Origin: Emergomyces orientalis
Lineage: Eukaryota; Ascomycota; Eurotiomycetes; Onygenales; Ajellomycetaceae
DNA: 64,000 nucleotides
Assembly (NCBI GenBank): GCA_002110485.1
Contig: MOWL01000068.1
Location: 930,001-994,000, forward strand
Direction of reading: 5' to 3'
Shown in pieces: positions 38,728 through 50,611 of the stretch. Under the pieces are notes generated by a model, which was not told the origin of the DNA, did no database searches, and saw nothing but the letters and a program-made list of their open reading frames with translations. Each line of letters opens with the position of its first letter. Positions within the stretch are counted from its first letter, which is position 1. Both the position numbers and the translations under genes were made by a program.

Positions 38728-41421
38728 ATGACAAAACTCTTTCAGAGACGACGAAATGGCGTATCATTGCACAGAGATGATAGTAGGATTATCTTGCATT
38801 TTGTTAGTAGGCCCCTACAGTTTCCTTTCTTTCTTTCATTTTTAGTTTTATTTTCATTTCATTTTCTCTAGTTATATTATATACTATTCTTTGATTTTGA
38901 TTTTTTGGTTTTCCCTGATTCCTTTTGTTGGGCTTTATATTTTTAGCCTTCTCTTTGTGCAAGTTACAAGCTTGCTTGTACTCCATTATACGATGCAACC
39001 CTCTAAGGGTGCCACTGCAAATGCTTAATTAACTCTATCAATATTCCCTACCCTGCCTCTTTCTATACCTCCCCAGTTCGTCACTATTTTTTTAGAAGCC
39101 AAAAATAAATCAAGAACTTTGTATCCCACAGCTAACCAAGAGCGTGTTATCACTTCACGCCGTTCGCTCCCTCTCTCACGACTGTGAGAGCAACTGGTAC
39201 TATCTTGCGTGCATTCATTTGCCCACAAACCAAATTAAAAATCCCAAAACCAATATAAATACAAATACAAATACAAAATACATTTTCTTACCAAAAATTT
39301 TTTCTAACAAAACAAAAACAGGACTATGACTGTTTCTACGCATCAGTTTTTGAAGCAGAAAACCCCGCGCTGAAATTATTACCGTTGGCCGTCCAGCAGA
39401 AACAGATTGTCGTCACCTGCAACTATGAAGCTCGCCGTCGCGGCTTACGCAAGTTGCAACTGATCAAGGAGGCTAAGAAGGTATGTCCCGACGTGGTTAT
39501 CGTGCCTGGTGAGGATTTGACGAAGTTCCGCGATGCGAGCAAGGAGATTTATTCGTTCTTAATGGGGTTTGTTTCTGGTTGGGGCGGGAGGGTGGAGAGG
39601 TTGGGGTTTGATGAGGTGAGTCAGACTTGGTATATCCAAGTATGTACAAATATTTTGGGGATTTTTCAACAAGACGTTGATTTGTTGTTGTTTCTGTATT
39701 TTGTTTTCGGAATGTTTAAATATTATCCAGTTCATTCCAAGGGATACCTGGTTTGTTAATTAAACTTACATATCATTGGTCTAGGTATTTTTGGATGTCA
39801 CGTCTCTGATCAACTACAACATCGAACTTCTCAACTACAACGACCTATCTAGCTCCTTTTTCCACCTTGATAAGACAGACCCAACTCTGGGTTTTGCATA
39901 CGATGCCCGCACCGTGTCGGGGCCTTCTTACCCCTCTTCTCACCAATCATCCCCTCATTATTCTGCCGATGGCTCAGCCCCAAGTGCCACATCAGACTCT
40001 CAGACACATCCGTTCTCACCCAGCGGCAATAATGATGCCGATTCCCATGCCATTGGCAACTCACTGCACCAACGTCTAATCCTCGGCTCGCATCTAGCTA
40101 GCTACATCCGCCACCAGCTCGAGGAACACAAAAGCTACACAGCCACAGTGGGCATTTCCACCTCCAAGCTCCTAGCAAAGCTTGCAGGAAACGTCCACAA
40201 GCCGCGAAACCAGACAACTCTTTTGGCTCCATATGACTCCACCAATGATGGCGATGATCATGGTGACGACGACGATTATTCCCAACAAAACACCATCACC
40301 CGCTTCCTCGATGCCCATGACATCAGCGCTGTGCCCGGCATCGGCTTCAAAATCGCCCGGAAAATTCGCACTCCCATTCTTGGGCGCCAACCTTCGTCTG
40401 GGATTTATGAGGAGCTCCCAAGAGCCGACTACGTCACTGTTAGAGATGTCCGGTTACATCCGAACATGGGGCCAGTGATGCTGAATGAGATACTACTACT
40501 TCCTTCTAGCGGCGGCAGTGGCGGCGGCGGAGCATGGCCTAAGGATATTGGAATGAAGATATGGGGATTGATTAATGGGATCGATCCTAGCCCCGTGGCG
40601 GAGGCCAGAGCTGTTCCCACGCAGATCAGTATTGAGGATTCGTATGGGACTGGGCGGCTGGAGGGATTGGAGGTGGTGAAGGGGGAGCTGGTGGCGTTGG
40701 CGAGAAGTCTTCTGAGACGCATGGTTGTTGATTTGACTCAGGATGATGAGGAAGATGAGGATGATTGTGTACAGTCAGCGGTAGAATGGACTACTCCGCC
40801 GAGAAGGAGCCACGTCAGCGAGGGGAGAAAGGGAAAGTCGACGACAAAGAAACGATGGCTTGCGCACCCGCGCACGCTTCGCTTTTCTACACGCACTCGC
40901 CTTCCCCCGCTCCCAGACGGGACGCGCGATTTCAGCGCAGGACGTGTGTCTAAGTCCTGTCCCATGCCGACATATATATTCTCTTCACTGCTTAATAATA
41001 ATAATAATAATCATAATAATAATCATGACGAGGGCAACAATGGTGACAGCAACAACGCCAGTGGCAGCGATGTCAACACCGTTGATGGGGGAGGAGGAGT
41101 AACAGTAGATACTCTAGCCACACGCCTCGTGAACGAAACCATCCTCCCGCTTTTTCGCCGATTGCACCCTGAAAAATCGGGTGCGGGGAAGATATGTGTC
41201 ATGAATATTGCTGTGACGAATATGGTTATTGTTGCGGGGGTGGGGGAAAAGGGGGCGGAGAAGGGGAGTGCCGGGAGGGATATTGGGAGGATGTTTCGGA
41301 GTCAGGAGAGGGTGTTGAAACAGTGGAGAGTTGAGGAAAGAGATGCAGAAGGGGATGATGGCGGACTGGGAGGGAAAATGGTTGATACCCCTGCCGACGA
41401 GGGTGTTGGTAGTGGTGGTGG

Positions 41422-41453
<32 letters not shown>

Positions 41454-41602
41454 CGTGGGATAGCGATGAAGAGGAAGAGGATATGCTAGGTAATGTGCTA
41501 GGTAATGGCGATGTCATGATGTCCGAATGTGCAACTTGCGGTGCGCTGATGCCTCATTTTGCAATCCGAGCACATGAGGTGTACCATTCTGTTTGTTCCT
41601 GA
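38728..41602 (+). CDS. POLI: DNA polymerase iota (Y-family translesion polymerase)
   Basis: Error-prone polymerase that copies past damaged template bases in the nucleus. Exons: 38728-38802, 39322-39615, 39785-41602; all phase 0, 728 residues. The 75-nt first exon, 519 bp upstream, encodes a basic N-terminus ending SRIILHF, which completes the active-site strand with exon 2 (DYDCFYASVF; D26, D28). The second catalytic pair is D122-E123 in VERLGFDE|VFLDVTSL, split by the exon 2/3 join. VVTCNYEARRRGLRKLQLIK and VIVPGEDLTKFR follow vertebrate polymerase iota rather than eta. The helix-hairpin region (VGISTSKLLAKLAG) is in exon 3. Repeat-derived Asn (about 40993-41045) and Asp (41423-41453) runs are inserted in the C-terminal half. 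The last residues form C-x2-C-x11-H-x3-H (705-724), a UBZ3-type finger. The first exon is the least certain part. Confidence 0.9.
41423..41453. repeat. (GAT)n coding microsatellite in POLI
   Basis: In-frame GAT repeat encoding a run of about ten aspartates shortly before the C-terminal zinc finger. Confidence 0.9.
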
Positions 41603-44600
41603 TTTTAAGAGACTGAACTTCACTTACTAATCTCAACCTTCGAAAACACTTCACTCTCTTGCACTGTACATACATTTTGTATGAATCCAAGGATGGCCCT
41701 CACATACTCCTTTCGACCATCCTGCTCCAGCAAGTTGTAAGGGTCAGAGCGAAGGAGCTTGAGAGGCTTATTGTGGACTTTGTGCTGTATTAGGTCCTCT
41801 ATATAAGGCCGAGATAACCACCCCCTTGTTAATTGTTTCATGCTGACAACAAATGTGCTGTGGGACGTCATGGAAGGGCTTCTTTCGTGCTTCCATATCG
41901 CTTGGAGGAGGTGACAGGGAACTAGCTCTTCTGGAAAACATAGCTGACCCTGAGGGCCTTTCTTGCCTTATTATTATAACCCATTAAACGGGTAATTTGA
42001 ACCTGAATATTAAAGATTATACTTTACAACAAAGATTGTAAGCGGTAGATCCAGCCGTCTGTACGCTTATGGTAGGCGTCGATGCCGTTGAGCTCACAGC
42101 GAATAGGTAAGGAACTCAGGCGGAAAGGACTTGATGAACTACAGCCACTGATTGCACTGTTAGCTCTTTCATCCCCAACTGCTTTGAGTAGGAGGTTGAT
42201 AGGAGCACGCGGCCTAAAAACTTACAGACCCGAGATACGAGCATTCATGAGAAAATTTAAACGCATTACTGAACAATTTATCCTGAACAGTAACCCCATT
42301 CCGGGAGGAGTGTTCAGCGTCCCAGCTGGCATAGAAAATGGGGCAAAACGGGCCGTCGCACCATGTCCGAAAATCGGAGTACTCGGGCCCTGCAAAAGTC
42401 CTGTGCAAGAGATTTGAATGCTGAAGACAGTAATTTTAAGTATTTCAGCTTTAACTACAAGATGGTGAGATTGGGTCATTCATCCAGGGGCAGCCATGTG
42501 CGGCCTATTATCGTTGCGATATCGACATGGTCGTACTGCTCGACGTGCAGTCCAAACTAAATGTTCAGAGGACCATTTATGAGGTTTCTTGAAAGGGTCA
42601 GGACATCTAGTGGCGAGCCTGGATCCATAGTTGCTCAATTCTCAGTCTGAAATTATTGTTTGCCGTAAGTGAGTCTAGGAGGTGAGTACTAGTAAGAATG
42701 ATTCCTAGCATAGAGCCATTAGTAGAGGTAGCGCAAAGCTGTGTCAACAAGTTTACCATATACCTAGGCACCTAGGCCCCTAGGTAGACATTTATAAGAG
42801 ATGCATATGACAATGAAGATACTTCAGGGGCTGCTCAGTCCAAGCACCAGAGCATCAGAGCAGATGCCGCCACCTACTATAAATCAGGCAAACTGGCCCA
42901 TGTATTATCATGATCACATGACTTTCTTCTCTGGCCCAGCTGATAGGTAGACATGGATAGCTCAGAGATTGAAGAAGTTGTAAAACAGCATCTGTGTCAA
43001 CTGTAGGAATTACGCATCTCTTGAAGTAAATGAAACAAGTATCAAAATTTTAGTTTGATGATTATAGCGGAATAATATTGCGTATTTTTATTTTCTGCGG
43101 ATATGATTGATGATTATGTTTGCTGTTGGTGTATGGAATAGTAGTTAGTAGTATATATGCCCAAAGCCGCCTTAACACAGAGGGAACTGGGAGTTGCGAC
43201 ATAATATACGAAAGCAGCGGAGAAAAGCAGTTAGCCGGTTAGCAGTTTAATTTAGTTTAAGTTACCCAACAGGTAGTGGTGTAGTTAGTTCAAGTACTGT
43301 CCAATCTTGAACCCCATCCATCGCTTTTTCTCTTCAGTCTCTGGAACAAAGGCAGGCGCTTCCAGAACCTCAAACAACGGCGAGCCCCTTCGATACTAGT
43401 ATTTCGTGACAAGCATATCTGATCCAATTGACTTACCAAATTAAAATAGCTAACTTCTGGACAATGAAAACGAAGAACAGAATATGGGATAGACATATAT
43501 GCTTCTGTGGGGTTGGCACCTGCTTTGGTATGGTATCCCACGCAACCGAGCGATATAGGAGCTGCAGTCGTATAAAGGCGAGGGCTGGTAACTTAAGCGT
43601 AAGCTACAGTAGCAACAGCTTGATTGGGGAGAGAAGAAAAGAGAGAGATTTTGGAGAATCATCCATTGATAAGAGCTGGGGAGAAAAAAAATGTAACGAT
43701 ATCCGAAACCAACTGGTCTTGGGATTATTGCAGAAATAACTGACTGTACTACCATTCCATCCTCCTCAAATGCTGGCTCCCAAAAATAGAATTGGAGATA
43801 GAAAAAAAAAAGGTGAGCTCGGCCTATTTGAGGGGCCTAGGTGAGTAAATATTTCGAATGAAAACTGATTCGATCCTTTTTCTGTCCCTTTTTCGTTTTG
43901 CTTCTTCTCGCTTCTCCTGGCAGAAGATGGACAGACCTGTTATGGGGTGGTTTGTTCCAAGGTTCATTGGATCCGATTCCAAATAAAATAAAATAATGAC
44001 TAATCCCAAAGTTAAGGTAAGGTACCAGGTTAAAAATGTGCCTGTCGGAACCATGAAGTGACGCCCAGTGGATGGCCAGAGGTCAATTAGTTAAATATTG
44101 ATGTTCTTCGGGCGTTTGGAGAAGTTTATCGGCGACAAGAAAACTTTCTCCCTCCCTTTGCTCTTGAGAGGGGTTTATTTGGTGCGGCGGGCTGTGGGCT
44201 CTGGGCTCCTGGGCTGGGCACTTTTCTCAGTTCCTCAGTGCTGTGTCTCGCGCGATCGGGGATCTAGTATCAGACGCTGTAACTACCCTTGTTGTTGGCT
44301 CGTAGCAATGGATTGAAACAAGAGTTTCTACTCCATTTCCGTAGTTGAACATCCAAAACCATACATAACCTTGGATGGCAACTGGAACTGTCATGTCGGA
44401 TGTTCACAGAGTGCTTGCTGTAGGGATCCATTCTGCATTAACGGGAAGCCCTCCCCCCTTGGATTAGGTACTGTTTGACAAATAAATAAAATAATCACAA
44501 TCAAATCCGCAGCCCCAAGCCCTAAGCCCTGAGAGTCTGAGAGTCTCCGTTAAATCCGTTCAACGAGGGCTTTGCCTACATAGGCAAAATTGTGCCCCCC

Positions 44601-45802
44601 CCGGGCGTTTCAGCCTCAGCGGCCCAACACAACATGCAGCGCCAAAACCCTTCCATCCCCCTTTACTCTTCTCCTCTTCCCCATCTCTTCAACTTTTCGT
44701 TCGTTCTCTCTTCTTAATGTCAAAAGTGATCTGTCTCCCAAGGACGTATCTTGCTGATTCCAAAACCTCTCCACGCTCGCCTTTCTTCCTCCGCTTATCG
44801 CCGAACGCCCACCAAGACATCGATTACGTAGACGAGCCCCTCTTTTGACAGTCTGCGCCACACTCACACCACTCCAAGCCCTAGCGTCGCCCGTGGTAGC
44901 CACCCATTGATTCCAGCCTGATGGAACTGCGATTCTAGCTTGACAAACAAACCCCGAACGCAACAAGACCGGAGGAGGGCTGAACGTTTGTTCAACAACA
45001 AAGCTAGTACTCCGTAGAGAGAGGGAGCAAAACATACCGGGCAGAAGCACGCTAACCTGGGGCCAGGTTGTCGTGGCTGACCAGAAGTCCGTTTTCTGCT
45101 GTGCAGAGAACAGTACTAATAGGATAAATAATACATTAATGAATAAAATAAAGGCGAGACAATTTACACAAGGCATTACCCACTGGGAATCTGTGAGATA
45201 TAAATTCATACAGATGCGCACGGGACTACCGGATGTTGGGAGAAGAGCGTGAGATATTATTATTACTAAACACCCTCGTTCTGATACAATAATAATAATA
45301 ATAGATCGGTCCTGTCAGGGTTAAATTTATTAAACTCTCGTCGTCAGCCTGCACGACCGACTACAAGGATTACCCGGTTACGCACCAACCATCATCATCG
45401 ATCTCTTTCTCGCCTGGGCACACTCCGCCATCTCGTTATTAAGCAGCGCTACTAACTACTATTTGTGTCAGTGGCTGCGCCTGTGGTGGCTCTCCCTTTC
45501 TTACTCTGGTTCCATTTTGCGGAGCGTTTTGATCAGTCCTAAATCTGATTCCACCCCATTTATTTTGACGTCGACCTTTTTTTCAACCTTTGGAAAACAC
45601 ACCTCACATCTCCTTACAATTTCTATTCGACTCTTTCGGGGTTTTTGTTTTTGTATTTTTTGGCTCTTAACTCGCATATCATTGTCTCGTATTCTTTTTG
45701 CTGTCGATCCCAAGCTGCTGAGAGAGCGTCTTTCTGGTCAATCGGTCATTCCGACCATCTTCGACACGGTCCTTGAGCCCGTAGCGCGCGACTCCTCTCG
45801 CT
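41603..45802. other. Intergenic region with one relic gene
   Basis: Apart from the minus-strand fragment at 41.6-42.4 kb described separately, I find no supported gene. Three CCTAGG words cluster at 42762-42788. The last kilobase is the ADAM gene promoter and contains TAATAA repeats near 45255-45302. A 201-codon minus frame at 44616-45221 has no domain and an atypical composition. Confidence 0.45.
41620..42414 (-). pseudogene. Degraded or unmodelled gene, possibly BTB-domain-like
   Basis: Two coding-like blocks follow each other on the minus strand. Block 1 (about 42414-42226) reads GPEYSDFRTWCDG and NGVTVQDKLFSNAFKFSHEC, and ends at an exact GTAAGT donor. A possible 44-nt intron leads to 42181-42116 (QLGMKELTVQSVAVVHQVLSA, then stop). 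Block 2 (about 41975-41620) reads CFPEELVPCHLLQAIWKHE through GWLSRPYIEDLIQHKV to a stop. The blocks are not joined in one open frame by any splice I could find. YSDF near the start resembles the opening strand of fungal BTB domains, but the usual following residues are missing. I infer a decayed gene; a gene with unusual splicing is the alternative. Confidence 0.35.
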
Positions 45803-48477
45803 ATGAGATTTTCCGGTGGCCTGGTTCCATTGATAACCAGTGTCCTAGCAATTCTTGCTTCCAATGTTGATGGTAAGTTCCTTTCGTTCTCGTTGGGTTT
45901 TATTTTTAAATATTATACGATGCTAACGATGCATCCGCTATCCAGCACGTTCCGAAAGACGGGATAACATCGGCTATATTTCCCTACTCGAACAACCTAC
46001 TATCCATACCCCATCCCATCGAGTAAACGCACTGTCACATTTTGATATCACATTCGATCTTCATAGGAGACAGCAGCGGTTAAAACTTAGCCTAGAACCT
46101 AATCATGATATCCTTCCGGACGGTGCACAGGTGCACTTTGTTGACCAGGCTGGAAATATTCAGAAATCCGAGTTAATAAATCGACAAGATCACAAGGTAT
46201 TCAAAGGCTGGTCCTGGGTCGAAGTAGGGAATGGAAACTGGGAGAGGGTCGGTTGGGCTCGCGTGGTCATCAAAGAAGATGGACCCGACCCACTTTTTGA
46301 AGGGACGTTTACTGTTATGCACGACCACCATCACATTCTGCTGAGATCGAGTTACGCTCAAACAAAAGATGAGCTCGACAAAAATCTGGACGACACTACC
46401 GCAGAATACATGATAGTCTTCCGGGACTCGGATATGGGGCGGCCTGTGGAAGATGATGTGACGAAACGATCTTCGCCCGAAGGTCGTTCCTGTGAAGCTG
46501 ATAATCTGCCGTTTAACTCGGATCCCAACCATCCCATTTTCCGCCCATTGGCCGAACGTGACACTAGCCTCTGGAATTCCATGAACTCCCTGTCATTGGA
46601 TTCCATCTTCGGCTTGGGTCGACGACAATTTGACATGCCAGGAGGAGGTGGGAATGCTGGCGGTGTGAATTTGGGGTCAAGCATCGGAAGCACTGCAGGC
46701 TGCCCATCCACAAGAAAAGTTGCTTTGATCGGGGTGGCAACTGATTGTAGTTACACTCAGTCCTTCAGTTCACAGCAGCAGCTCACCAGGGAAAATGTCA
46801 TAAGTGTCGTCAACAGCGCATCCCAACTTTACGAAGAAACCTTTAACATCTCTCTTGGCCTGCGAAATTTGACCGTTTTCCCCCCAGAATGTCCTGCCAC
46901 TCCTCCAGCCTCTGCTCCATGGAATGTTGGGTGTGGTGAGGGCGGCAATAGTGGCCTCAGCCTTAGTCAACGACTTAATTTATTCTCGGCTTGGCGAGGG
47001 CAACAACAGGACGACAATGCATTCTGGACCCTTATGAGCAACTGTAGGACCGGGGCTGAAGTTGGGCTTGCTTGGCTCGGCCAGTTGTGCAACCGTGAGG
47101 TCCGGGGTAATCCAGATCCAAATAACAGCTCGTCACAAGCTGTAGCAGGAGCTAATGTGATCGCTCGCACGACAAACGAGTGGCAAGTGTTTGCGTGAGT
47201 TGTTCTTTTTATCCATTTCGGTTTGCAATCCTAGATGCGTCGCTAACTTCTTTTGCTCTAAAGTCATGAAGTTGGGCACACTTTTGGAGCTGTCCATGAT
47301 TGCGACGACACGCTTTGCGCGCAGTCGCAGACAGTATCTACGTCTCAGTGTTGCCCTTTCTCCCGAAATTCTTGCAACGCAAATGGAAGATTTATCATGA
47401 ACCCCACCTCCGGTAGAGGTGTCACCCAATTTTCACCCTGTACGGTCGGTAATATCTGCTCGAGCATGGGAAGAAATAGCGTGCGGTCAGACTGTCTCTC
47501 GAATAACCGTGGCGTGGTAACGATCACCGGAAGCCAGTGTGGGAATGGGATCGTGGAGGAAGGCGAGGACTGCGATTGCGGTGGAGAAGCGTCATGCAGA
47601 GACAATTCTTGCTGTGATGCTCGAACATGCAAGTTCAAAGGCAATGCGGTCTGTGATGATTCAAATGAGGACTGTTGCAACAACTGCCAGTTTAAATCCA
47701 GCGACAGTGTTTGCCGTCCTAGCACAGGCCCTTGTGATCCAGAAGAAAAGTGTACTGGCAGTTCCTCAACTTGCCCTGCTGATAAAAGCAAACCGGATGG
47801 CGAGGGATGTGGAAACGGCCTCGCCTGCGCCAGTGGACAATGCACAAGCAGAGATCATCAATGCCGAACCTTGATGGGAAGTCTTCTCGACGGCGACGAC
47901 ACATTTGCCTGCGATGACCGGACGTGTACCCTGACATGTTCTTCACCGTCACTTCCCCGCAACCGCTGCTCGTCGCTCAATCAGAACTTCCTTGACGGAA
48001 CGCCATGTACTGCCGGTGGGCGGTGTAAAAATGTAAGTACTATCTTGCCGGCATTCCCTCTAAAATTTTCATACATATTAACCATGCTCCTTCCATTAGG
48101 GCGTCTGTGAGGGCTCTTCGTTTGGGAAAGAGGTCAAGTCTTGGATCGACAACAACAAGAATATCGTTATTGGTGTTTCAGCTGGTGTTGGTGGCCTGCT
48201 CCTCCTTTCGATACTAGGCTGCATAATCAAACGATGTCGAAGACCTCGACACCGGAAGTCTATGGCCCCAATGACCCAAGGAGCGGTGTATTCCCCGCCA
48301 GCACGGGGGTTCCCGGGATGGTCTAGACCACAACCAGCAGATTCTTGGGTTCCACACCCCTCGCAAGGGGGCCTGGCGGGACCAGGTGCTCCCCCTATTG
48401 ACCCACCGTTCCCACCACCAGCATACGGAAGTACAGCAGCAGCCCGAGGAAGGATGCCCTCCGTTCGATATGCATGA
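45803..48477 (+). CDS. ADM-B: ADAM-family membrane metalloprotease (disintegrin and metalloproteinase B)
   Basis: Zinc protease of the reprolysin/ADAM class, predicted to sit at the cell surface or in the secretory path. Exons: 45803-45872, 45946-47194, 47264-48032, 48100-48477, with phases 1, 2, 0, giving 821 residues. Residues 1-23 form a signal peptide (RFSGGLVPLITSVLAILAS). A prodomain follows (from ARSERRDNIGY). The catalytic zinc motif HEVGHTFGAVHD (H441, E442, H445, H451) is assembled exactly across the exon 2/3 join, and the Met-turn FIMNP lies shortly after. A cysteine-rich disintegrin-like domain (EDCDCGGEASCRDNSCCD) comes next. A single membrane span (about 717-739) is followed by RCRRPRHRK and a Pro/Gly-rich cytosolic tail. 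This domain order is that of animal ADAMs. Substrates in fungi are not known to me. Confidence 0.93.
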
Positions 48478-49758
48478 TGGTTGCATCATCTTGTTTTGTA
48501 TTGCATTATTAGATATACGGCGCTTTTTGTTCCTCTTCTTGTACCTGTGTTATGCTCCCTATATTATTTTCTAATTTGTTTATGACGTTTTGCATCATAT
48601 ATGGTTGTATTTGCTTCTCCAGTCTGTATTTGTTGTCCTTTCCGCTTGCTGCTGCTTCCAATTATTTTTGTCTTTTCCCCCGCTCGTATATTTCCCCGCT
48701 CGTATATAACGTACTTGACTTGCATATGGTTTTCGCATTTTCCCTTTCTTTCCTGTTTCCCCAACCCCGTTTATGTTCCCACGGGGGGGTGATATGAATA
48801 TGGATTCACATATATAGGCATTGTGGCACGTGCATATTGAAAGATTTAAGTTTCTGTTCGTTTTTCGTTCTTGGTGCTCATTTTGCTGTTGTCCTTTTTT
48901 GTTTTCTTCTGGAAAATGTTGTTGGCTTTGTCTTTGGAACGGATGAACGTTGTGATTATGTAGGAGGAATCCCGTGGTTAGATCCGTCAAATTATCAAAT
49001 AGGGTAGTCATATCCTTACCTTCTTAAGGTGTCAGAAGCAATGCGAACACTCTCATTCATTTATTCATTTCCCTTATTCCTTTCTTTTGAGCTAGGGTAA
49101 TTTGACCATAGGAAAGGTGAGGAATACTTGACTGACCACTGAAAGTTATAAATATTGACATGAATCTTCCACTTGCCTCTTTCCCCCGGTTTGTTCTTTT
49201 TTCGCCTACTGCCAATATCCTTTTGCCTCTCCCTACACCTTCCTCACCAGCATTCTACAGTTTGTTATTTCTTTTCACAACTTTTTTTTTGTTTGCGACC
49301 CGATGAATTGCTAGTGCCGCGGATAATCTCTTTGTTTGTGTTGAGTTGTAGTAGTTGTTGCTGTAATACGTATCCTCGTCCTCCTATCCAACCGTTGCAA
49401 GGAGGTAGGCAGAGTAGTCTAACCCTAATAGAGTATCCGTTGTTCAATACATGTGTGCTTGTTCCTACTAAAGTCGGAGAAACAATGCAACTGATATATG
49501 ATGTAGCGCAGCAAGGGAAAGATGGATACAGGCATACAGATATAACTAAACCAACCCGCCAAAAGGAAGAAGATGGAAGAAGCCCAAGGCTAAGGTAAAA
49601 TAAAATATATAATAAATAAAAAAGACATGATAAACTCCTCACCCCAAAACATTACCTAGCAAGGCAAAACGCGGAAGAGAAAAAAAAAAAAAAAAAAAAG
49701 TAAAAAGAAAAACCAAGTCATACCAGAAGCATAACACAACCAACCGAACAAAAATTTC
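48478..49758. other. Convergent intergenic region
   Basis: Lies between the 3' ends of the ADAM gene and the centrin gene. T-rich, with a poly-A run at about 49681-49699. No coding frame is convincing. Confidence 0.5.
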
Positions 49759-50611
49759 TTACTGCAAACAAATCCCTACAAATCCCTCCCTCGTCACCCC
49801 TCCGACTCCTTCCAGATCAAACTCCTCAATCATGGCCCTCAACTCCTCTTCCTCCAACCCCGTCTCCCCCAATTCTCTCGCCACGCGCCTCAAGTCCTCC
49901 AGATCAATGAAGCCCTTTCCCCCTTCATCAAACAGCTCGAAAGCTCTGAGAATCTCTTCGCGCGGGTCCCGCTCTAGGATCTTGCGGGCGGTGAGGGTCT
50001 GGAAAGCGGAAAGGGGCATGAGGAGACTGGATGGATGTGGGGGTTGCTCAGGGTTGGCGGTCCGTTGTCCTGCCGCCCGTTGCTGTTGTGTTTGCGATGA
50101 TGGTTGCTGGGATGATTGTTGTGAATTGCGCGGGACGCCGTAGGTTGTTAGGAGGGAGATTAGGTCGGGTTTGGAGAGGGTGAAACCTAGTGCGCGGAGG
50201 GCGACACGCAGCTCGTGGTAGTCTAGATGACGGTCGCGGTCAAGGTCGAAGAGGGTGAACTGTGATTTTCGTTGTGCTGATTAGGCACCAGGGGGGATGA
50301 TCGTAGGGAGGAACTAGTCATTTGCTTACAGCTTCATTGATTTCCTCCCTCTGTTCCTCTGTCAGCTCATTAAGTGGGTTATTATTTGCTTGATGTTGTT
50401 GATGCAGGTTTTGTTGCGCATGTGTTGGGGGAGTGGGCGCTGATTTTGCAAGCCCGCCATCCCCTCCTGCGAAATCCCCACGATCCCGTCGAGAGAGAAC
50501 TGAAGCGCCAAAAGAGAGGTGGTTATTGTTCAAGGCAGACCTGTCGGGGAGCTTCCCGCCAGCGTAGGATGATCGCGGTGGGAAAGAAGGGTGTGCGGAA
50601 GATGAGGCCAT
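49759..50611 (-). CDS. CDC31: Centrin (Cdc31-like) with an expanded second EF-hand region
   Basis: EF-hand protein of the spindle pole body (duplication) and, in yeasts, of nuclear pore/TREX-2 complexes. Two exons on the minus strand: 50611-50330 and 50259-49759, phase 0, 260 residues, longer than the roughly 165-190 of typical centrins. The first 80 residues are a disordered Ser/Pro/Gln-rich extension. LTEEQREEINEA|FTLFDLDRD begins the first EF-hand, with loop DLDRDRHLDYHE keeping the acidic ligands. The second EF-hand helix (LSKPDLISLLTTYG) runs into a Gln/Ser-rich insertion of about 35 residues before SLLMPLSAFQTL, so its loop is lost. The third and fourth loops (DEGGKGFIDLED, DLEGVGGVTREG) lack several ligands. 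LERDPREEILRAFELFD is the typical centrin linker. Confidence 0.85.

Noticed and set aside
42762..42788. Three CCTAGG palindromes in 27 bp
   Set aside because: Similar CCTAGG words occur singly elsewhere in the window (near 10272 and 16118), and no factor or element could be named.
44616..45221. 201-codon minus-strand open frame upstream of the ADAM gene
   Set aside because: No domain, odd composition, no splice or start context, and it lies in what should be the ADAM promoter.
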